Below the pieces are notes generated by a model. That model searched no databases, was not told the origin of the DNA, and worked only from the letters and a program-made list of their open reading frames with translations. Made by a program: the position numbers and the translations under genes. This document shows, in pieces, positions 59,277 through 64,000 of a stretch of 64,000 nucleotides of DNA. This DNA is from Pelagibius sp048268885 (lineage in GTDB: Bacteria > Pseudomonadota > Alphaproteobacteria > Kiloniellales > Kiloniellaceae). The stretch covers positions 1 through 64,000 of the forward strand of contig JBLWUP010000034.1 in the NCBI GenBank assembly GCA_048268885.1, read 5' to 3'. Every line of letters starts with the position of its first letter. Positions within the stretch are counted from its first letter, which is position 1.

Positions 59277-60419
59277 TTAGGCTTCCAGGCTGTAAATGTC
59301 GATACGGTCGCGCCCGAGCTGGGCCATGGCGGCCTGCAGGAACTTAGGCGCCTCGCGCAGGTGATCAACCCCGAAACCGGCCACGGCGGCGATACCGTCG
59401 CCGCCGATGATCAGCGGCGCCTGGAACCAGGCGAGACGGTCTACCAGACCGCCGCGCAGCAGGGAGGCCGCCAAATGGCCGCCGCCTTCCACCAGCAGAC
59501 GGGTCACACCGCGCTCGCCCAGCAGCGAGAGGGTCGCCGCCAGCGAGACATGGCCGTCGCTATCGGGCTCGACCTCGATCACCTCAACGCCCGCGTCGCG
59601 GTAGGCGCCCAGCCGGGCCGCCGGGTTGCCGTCGAGAGTCAACAACAGGGTCGGCGCCTCCTGCGCGCGGGCCACGAGGTCGTGGGTCAGCGGCAGGCGC
59701 AGGCGCCCGTCCACCACCACCCGCAGGGGCCGGCGGTCTTCAAAGCCCGGCAGGCGGACATCGAGGCGCGGATTGTCGAACACAGCCGTGCCGCTGCCGA
59801 CCAGGATGGCGTCGGCGCGCGAGCGCAGCAGATGGGCCCGGCGTCGCGCCAGCGGACCGGTGATCCACTGGCTGTGACCGCTGTGGGTGGCGATGCGCCC
59901 GTCCAGCGAGGTGGCGAGCTTGAGGACCACCAGGGGCTGGCCCTTCAGCACGCGCTTGAGGAAACCGCTGTTGAGGCGCTCGGCCTGCATCCGGCAAACC
60001 CCGAGGTCCACCGCGATACCGGCATCGCGCAGGATCTGCAGCCCGCGTCCCGCCACGCGGGTGTCGGGATCCTCCAGCGCCGCCACCACACGCGCCACCC
60101 CCGCGGCGACAAGTGCCTCGGCGCAGGGCGGCGTCTTGCCGTGGTGGGCGCAGGGCTCCAGGGTGACATAGACCGTGGCGCCGGCGGCGGCCGCGCCGGC
60201 CTGGGCCAGGGCTTCCGTCTCCGCATGGGGCCGTCCGCCCGGCTGGGTCCAGCCCCGGCCGACCACCCGGCCGTCCTTCACGATCACGCAGCCCACGGCC
60301 GGGTTCGGCGCAACCCGTCCCAATCCGCGCGCCGCCAGCGTCAGGGCCGCGCGCATGAACGCGAGGTCGTCCTGTCGGGCGTGGCTATCGGTCCTGGGGG
60401 GGTCAGTCGTCCCCGTCAC
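59277..60419 (-). CDS. ribD: Bifunctional riboflavin deaminase / reductase
   Basis: Deaminates and then reduces the pyrimidine intermediate of riboflavin synthesis. The N-terminal zinc deaminase domain shows NPAVGCVIVKDG, RPHAETEAL and EPCAHHGKTPPCAEAL. The C-terminal domain shows VLKLATSLDGRIAT and RAHLLRSRADAILVGSGTAV of RibD/RibG reductases. Its 380-residue length is normal. The start is GTG at 60419, inside the end of nrdR, so the two overlap by 17 bases. Confidence 0.93.
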   Translation of the reverse strand: MTGTTDPPRTDSHARQDDLAFMRAALTLAARGLGRVAPNPAVGCVIVKDGRVVGRGWTQPGGRPHAETEALAQAGAAAAGATVYVTLEPCAHHGKTPPCAEALVAAGVARVVAALEDPDTRVAGRGLQILRDAGIAVDLGVCRMQAERLNSGFLKRVLKGQPLVVLKLATSLDGRIATHSGHSQWITGPLARRRAHLLRSRADAILVGSGTAVFDNPRLDVRLPGFEDRRPLRVVVDGRLRLPLTHDLVARAQEAPTLLLTLDGNPAARLGAYRDAGVEVIEVEPDSDGHVSLAATLSLLGERGVTRLLVEGGGHLAASLLRGGLVDRLAWFQAPLIIGGDGIAAVAGFGVDHLREAPKFLQAAMAQLGRDRIDIYSLEA

Positions 60420-60861
60420 CGAGCTTGCCGATGAACTCTTCGAAATCGCGTGCCTCACGGAAGTTGCGGTAGACCGAAGCGAAACGCACGTAGGCCACCT
60501 GGTCCAGGGTCGCCAGGGCATCCATGATCAGTTCGCCGATCAGCTTGGTCGGGATCTCCGACTCGCCGGAAGATTCGAGGCGGCGGACGATACCGTTCAC
60601 CACCCGCTCGATGCGCTCGGGATCAACCTGCCGCTTCTGCAGCGCCAGCGACATGGAGCGTTGCAGCTTGTCCCGGTCGAAAGGTTCACGTTTGCCGGTG
60701 GATTTGACCACCGTCAGTTCACGCAGCTGCACACGCTCGAAGGTCGTGAAACGCGCACCGCAGTTCGGACACTGCCGGCGACGCCGGATCGCCGAGTTGT
60801 CCTCGGTCGGCCGCGAATCCTTTACCTGCGTGTCCTCGTTGCCGCAAAACGGACAGCGCAT
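60403..60861 (-). CDS. nrdR: Transcriptional repressor NrdR
   Basis: Represses ribonucleotide reductase genes when dATP is bound. The 152-residue protein has a zinc ribbon (RCPFCGNEDTQV, then CPNCGARFTTFE) and an ATP-cone (VVKSTGKREPFDRDKLQRSM, then FASVYRNFREARDFEEFI). A GGGGA site precedes the start. It lies in the glyA-nrdR-ribD order typical of alphaproteobacteria. Confidence 0.97.
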   Translation of the reverse strand: MRCPFCGNEDTQVKDSRPTEDNSAIRRRRQCPNCGARFTTFERVQLRELTVVKSTGKREPFDRDKLQRSMSLALQKRQVDPERIERVVNGIVRRLESSGESEIPTKLIGELIMDALATLDQVAYVRFASVYRNFREARDFEEFIGKLGDGDD

Positions 60862-60954
60862 TGGTTCCCCTTTTCTTCGTTCTTCTTACTCATCACCCGG
60901 GCTTACTCTTCACCCGGGCAGCCGGCCGGGGCCGGCGCGCGGGCGCGCTTGCCG

Positions 60955-62271
60955 CTAGATCTCCAGATCCGGATAGATCGGAAAGCGATGGCACAGCGCC
61001 TTCACTTCGGCCCGCACTTCCTCCTCGACCTTGGTGTTCCCCTCGCCGTCCTTCGCCAGGCCGTCGAGCACGCGGCCGATAAAGGCGCCGACCTGCTTGA
61101 ACTCGGCGCCGCCGAAGCCGCGCGTGGTGGCCGCCGGCGTGCCGAGGCGAATGCCGGACGTCACCGTGGGCTTTTCCGGATCGAAGGGAATACCGTTCTT
61201 GTTGCAGGTGATCCCGGCCCGGTCGAGCGCCTCCTCGGCGATGTTGCCGGTCAGCTTCTTGGGCCGCAGGTCGACCAGCATCAGGTGCGTGTCGGTCCCG
61301 CCGGCGACGATGTCGAAACCCTCGTCGACCATGGCCTGGGCCAGGGTCTTGGCGTTGTCGACCACCGCCTGGGCGTAAACCTTGAACTCCGGCTTCAGGG
61401 CCTCGCCGAAGGCCGCCGCCTTGGAGGCGATGGCGTGCATCAGCGGACCGCCCTGCAGTCCCGGGAAGGCCGCGGAGTTGATCTTCTTGCCGAGCTCCAG
61501 GTCGTTGGACAGCACCATGCCGCCACGGCCCGCGCGCAGGGTCTTGTGGGTCGTCGTGGTCACCACATGGGCATGGGGCAGCGGGCTGGGATGCACCCCG
61601 GCGGCCACCAGACCGGCGAAGTGGGCCATGTCGACCATGAAATAGGCGCCGACCTTGTCGGCAATCTCGCGGAAGCGCGGGAAGTCGATGAAGCGCGGAT
61701 AGGCCGAGCCGCCGGCGATGATGAGCTTCGGCTTGTGCTCCAGGGCCAGCTTCTCGACCTCGTCGAAGTCGATCAGGCCGTCTTCCTTGCGCACGCCGTA
61801 CTGCACGGCATTGAACCACTTGCCCGAGAGGTTCGGCTTGGCGCCGTGGGTCAGGTGGCCGCCGGCCGAAAGCGCCATGCCGAAGATGGTGTCGCCGGGC
61901 TGCAGCAGCGCCAGAGCGACGCACTGGTTGGCCTGCGCGCCGGAGTGCGGCTGCACGTTGACGAACTCGCAGCCGAACAGCTGCTTGGCGCGCTTGATGG
62001 CCAGTTCCTCGGCCACGTCGACGTACTCGCAGCCACCGTAGTAGCGGCGGTGCGGGTAGCCCTCGGCGTACTTGTTGGTGAGGATCGAGCCCTGGGCCTC
62101 CAGCACCGCCAGGGAGACAATATTCTCCGACGCGATCAGCTCGATCTGGTCCTGCTGGCGGCGCAACTCGCCGCGGATGGCGTCGGCCAGCTCCGGGTCG
62201 GTCTCCCTCAAGTGGGCGGAAAAGAAGCCGTCCTGCAAAGGCAGGGTCTTGGCGGCATTCGCAGCAGTCAT
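60955..62271 (-). CDS. glyA: Serine hydroxymethyltransferase
   Basis: Interconverts serine and glycine, generating one-carbon units on tetrahydrofolate. The 438-residue PLP enzyme has IELIASENIVSLAVLEAQGS, NVQPHSGAQANQCVALAL, and PLP lysine in VTTTTHKTLRAGRGG. The ATG at 62271 is chosen over a TTG at 62283 because GAGGAG is too close to the latter. It lies about 30 bases after rpiB. Confidence 0.97.
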   Translation of the reverse strand: MTAANAAKTLPLQDGFFSAHLRETDPELADAIRGELRRQQDQIELIASENIVSLAVLEAQGSILTNKYAEGYPHRRYYGGCEYVDVAEELAIKRAKQLFGCEFVNVQPHSGAQANQCVALALLQPGDTIFGMALSAGGHLTHGAKPNLSGKWFNAVQYGVRKEDGLIDFDEVEKLALEHKPKLIIAGGSAYPRFIDFPRFREIADKVGAYFMVDMAHFAGLVAAGVHPSPLPHAHVVTTTTHKTLRAGRGGMVLSNDLELGKKINSAAFPGLQGGPLMHAIASKAAAFGEALKPEFKVYAQAVVDNAKTLAQAMVDEGFDIVAGGTDTHLMLVDLRPKKLTGNIAEEALDRAGITCNKNGIPFDPEKPTVTSGIRLGTPAATTRGFGGAEFKQVGAFIGRVLDGLAKDGEGNTKVEEEVRAEVKALCHRFPIYPDLEI

Positions 62272-62300
62272 CTTCGCTTGCAACTCCTCGAAGGGGCCAT

Positions 62301-62738
62301 TCAGCCCAGTTTTTCGACACGGCGGACGTGACGATCGCCCGCGAAATCGGTGTTCAAGAACGCGTCCAGACAGTCCTTGGCGACCACATCGCCGATCAGG
62401 CGGGCGCCCAGCGCCAGCACGTTGGCGTCGTTGTGCTCGCGGCAGAGGCGCGCCATGGTCACATCATGGCACAGCGCGGCGCGGATGCCGGGGTGGCGGT
62501 TGGCGGCGATGGAAATGCCGATGCCGGTGCCGCAGACCACGACCCCGCCGTCGGCCTTGCCGGCGGCCACGGCTTCGGCCACAGCCTGGCCGAAATCGGG
62601 GTAATCGACGGAGTTGGTCGCGTCTTCGGTGCCCAGGTCGAGCACCTCATATCCGGAAGAACGCAGCTCCTCGGCCAGCTTCGCCTTGAGGTCGTAGCCA
62701 GCGTGATCGGAGCCGATTGCGATCGACTTGAATGCCAT
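62301..62738 (-). CDS. rpiB: Ribose-5-phosphate isomerase B
   Basis: Interconverts ribose-5-phosphate and ribulose-5-phosphate in the pentose phosphate pathway. The 145-residue protein has IAIGSDHAGYDLKAKLAEEL, VVVCGTGIGISIAANRHPGIRAALCHD and LCREHNDANVLALGARLIG, standard for RpiB/LacAB. The start at 62738 gives the family N-terminus; the longer frame is in a GC-rich stretch. Confidence 0.96.
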   Translation of the reverse strand: MAFKSIAIGSDHAGYDLKAKLAEELRSSGYEVLDLGTEDATNSVDYPDFGQAVAEAVAAGKADGGVVVCGTGIGISIAANRHPGIRAALCHDVTMARLCREHNDANVLALGARLIGDVVAKDCLDAFLNTDFAGDRHVRRVEKLG

Positions 62739-62977
62739 AGTTGGGGAACGCCTGCCTGTCTCGGAAAAACCGGCGGACCCTACCATATGTCGCTGAGGCC
62801 TGAAAAGCCGCCACAAGGTGTCGGGGAACCTCAAGAGCGGCATCTATTGTCGCAGCGGCGGCAATCCGGCGCGGAATCCTCAGCCGGACATCAGCAAGTC
62901 AATTTTAAAGCTCTTGCTCGACCATATGGCGCAACCGGCCACCAGATATGATCTGGGAAGCTTGTCCTGGAGCCAAC

Positions 62978-63304
62978 ATGACCAAAGAACCCGCCCCTGA
63001 CGCAAAGACGACTCTCAGCCGGGGCGAGAGGCTGGCCCTGGTCATCTTCGCTGCACCCGTCATAGGCGGCGGGAGCTTCGCCGCCATTGCCTTCCTCAGC
63101 GACCTCATGGGCGCCAGTCTGTACGGCGCTTCCGAATGGGGAGTCATATCGTGGGGTTTCGCCGAGCTATTCGCCTGCGTCCTGCTGATTCTCGCTGTTG
63201 TACTGGTCGAAACCACGCGCGTTGGATCATTGGCTACATACGCCGTCGCAGGTGCCGCTGCGGGCACCCTTTCATTCCTGCTCTCAGATTGGAGCAGCTT
63301 ATAG
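62978..63304 (+). pseudogene. Small membrane protein gene, probably cut by an in-frame amber codon
   Basis: The visible frame gives 108 residues with three hydrophobic segments (about 18-43, 58-80 and 84-100) after an N-terminal cytoplasmic stretch. The frame ends at TAG 63302-63304. If that codon is read through, the same frame continues for 25 codons to TAA at 63380: it gives RECWILPLQYVLVGYLLGRI then AFRRV, which looks like a fourth membrane helix with a basic end. This suggests a recent nonsense mutation, or less likely readthrough. The start at 62978 has GGAG at good spacing. I recognise no family. Confidence 0.6.
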
Positions 63305-63441
63305 AGGGAATGCTGGATCCTGCCGCTGCAGTATGTCCTGGTCGGCTACCTTCTCGGCAGAATTGCTTTCCGCCGCGTCTAACCAGCGCGCAGCGCACCG
63401 ACAGTCGGGCCTAAGGCGGAAAAGAAGCGGGAAGACCCCGT

Positions 63442-63651
63442 TTAGACGATCAGCCCGCCGCGCTGTCCGTTGGCGCGCTTGGTCAGGACGTATTCCAGCT
63501 TCTGGGCGGCCAGGCGCTCCAGCTGCACCTGTCCGGCCGAGGGCGGCCCGACGATGCTGACCTCGGCGGAGGTCAGGGTATCGACGGCGGAGACTTTGAC
63601 GTATCCGCCGACCCGTTGGAATTCGAAGATTATCTCGCGTGTCTGAGGCAT
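63442..63651 (-). CDS. Small conserved-type alphaproteobacterial protein (DUF6898-like)
   Basis: A 69-residue protein: REIIFEFQRVGGYVKVSAVDTLTSAEVSIVGPPSAG and then LERLAAQKLEYVLTKR, with two beta strands and a helix. The pattern is one I associate with a family of short alphaproteobacterial proteins of unknown function (DUF6898); the number is from memory and should be checked. The ATG at 63651 is chosen for its AGG site; an ATG at 63669 adds six residues. It is divergent from the gene starting at 63911. Confidence 0.7.
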   Translation of the reverse strand: MPQTREIIFEFQRVGGYVKVSAVDTLTSAEVSIVGPPSAGQVQLERLAAQKLEYVLTKRANGQRGGLIV

Positions 63652-63910
63652 GGGCCTATTTTCAATCATCTATGGCAAACAAATCCTTAACAGCGCAGTG
63701 TTGCGATATTAAGGCAGCAGCGTGACAGGCTGGAGTGCGCCGCAGGCCCGGCCGCCCGGCCCCCGGGACCATCCCTGGGACCATCCTCCCAGGCGACGTC
63801 TCGCACCGCTTTAGACCCCAGGGAAATTGCGCTATATCTGACCCAAGAGCGCCATCAAGGCAGAACCCCTAAGCAATCCCCCACAAGGGGCCCCTACAAG
63901 GAACGAAGTC

Positions 63911-64000
63911 ATGTCCCAGGCCACCGCCGTCCCCGGCTCCAGCCCCGCCCCCAGCCCGGGCAAGGCGAAGTTCGTGTGGGAGGACCCGCTGCTGCTGGAA
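63911..64000 (+). CDS. Start of a glutaryl-CoA dehydrogenase-like acyl-CoA dehydrogenase, truncated by window edge
   Basis: Only the first 30 codons are seen. The polar/proline-rich start is followed by KAKFVWEDPLLLE, the pattern that opens glutaryl-CoA dehydrogenases (usually F-x-W-x-DPLLL). The call rests on that short match only. The upstream sequence has an ACAAGGA ribosome site. Confidence 0.5.
   Translation, partial: MSQATAVPGSSPAPSPGKAKFVWEDPLLLE

Overview
This window is chromosomal DNA from a high-GC alphaproteobacterium, most likely a Rhodospirillales-type lineage (Rhodospirillaceae/Kiloniellales/Rhodovibrionaceae). That placement rests on gene content and gene order, not on a search: an rpmF-plsX-fabH-ihfA-merR block with DUF177 and a CBP3-type cytochrome bc1 chaperone beside it; an rpiB-glyA-nrdR-ribD-ribE-ribBA-ribH-nusB-thiL block; a RibBA whose GTP cyclohydrolase II half has lost its zinc cysteines; hom-glpX-recJ in a row; class I PHA synthase; tripartite tricarboxylate (TTT) transport; a DUF1194 protein; and a single-domain bactofilin. 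No phage, insertion sequence, integrase, CRISPR array, rRNA or recognisable defence island was found.

Layout. 0-2 kb: end of class III alcohol dehydrogenase, S-formylglutathione hydrolase (formaldehyde detoxification) and a fatty-acid-desaturase-like protein. 2-6 kb (minus): bactofilin, a short PAS protein and a large membrane PAS sensor kinase. 6-10 kb: soluble pyrophosphatase, D-cysteine desulfhydrase-type enzyme, two small exported paralogues, and a cobalamin pair (CobD, CobU). 10-16 kb: accessory envelope genes (a betagamma-crystallin-like secreted protein, a TPR lipoprotein, several small orphans) separated by palindromic repeats and terminators. 16-24 kb: GNAT enzyme, tRNA-Glu, DUF1194 protein, recJ, glpX, hom, an aminotransferase and an OmpA-type lipoprotein. 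24-32 kb: PHA synthase with a tightly linked methyltransferase, then a minus-strand TctC-TctA-TctB transporter operon ending in a PaaK-like CoA ligase, then a gamma carbonic anhydrase. 32-41 kb: ribosomal L13/S9 operon with a near-consensus promoter, thioesterase, enoyl-CoA hydratase, MscS channel, CoA-binding protein, O-acetylhomoserine sulfhydrylase, glyoxalase-fold protein and an MFS transporter. 41-46 kb: CutA, a HerA-type ATPase, a SPOR lipoprotein, a DUF218 protein and tRNA-Pro. 46-54 kb: the lipid/ribosome block, BamE, the proton-pumping pyrophosphatase and an MFS transporter. 54-64 kb: FliL-like protein, the riboflavin block, glyA, rpiB, a membrane protein broken by an amber codon, a small conserved protein and the start of a glutaryl-CoA-dehydrogenase-like gene.

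Most of the window is ordinary housekeeping. The features most worth a second look are a possible nonsense-interrupted membrane gene near 63.3 kb; short tandem duplications that run across the stop codons of two envelope lipoprotein genes; a family of CTAGAGCA palindromes at gene 3' ends, two of which supply the stop codon; a tandem pair of diverged exported paralogues; a three-part secreted protein with a betagamma-crystallin-like fold; a transporter-plus-CoA-ligase operon; and a partial match to the 3' strand of a glycine riboswitch ahead of an MFS gene. I did not find a convincing, wholly new multi-gene system.
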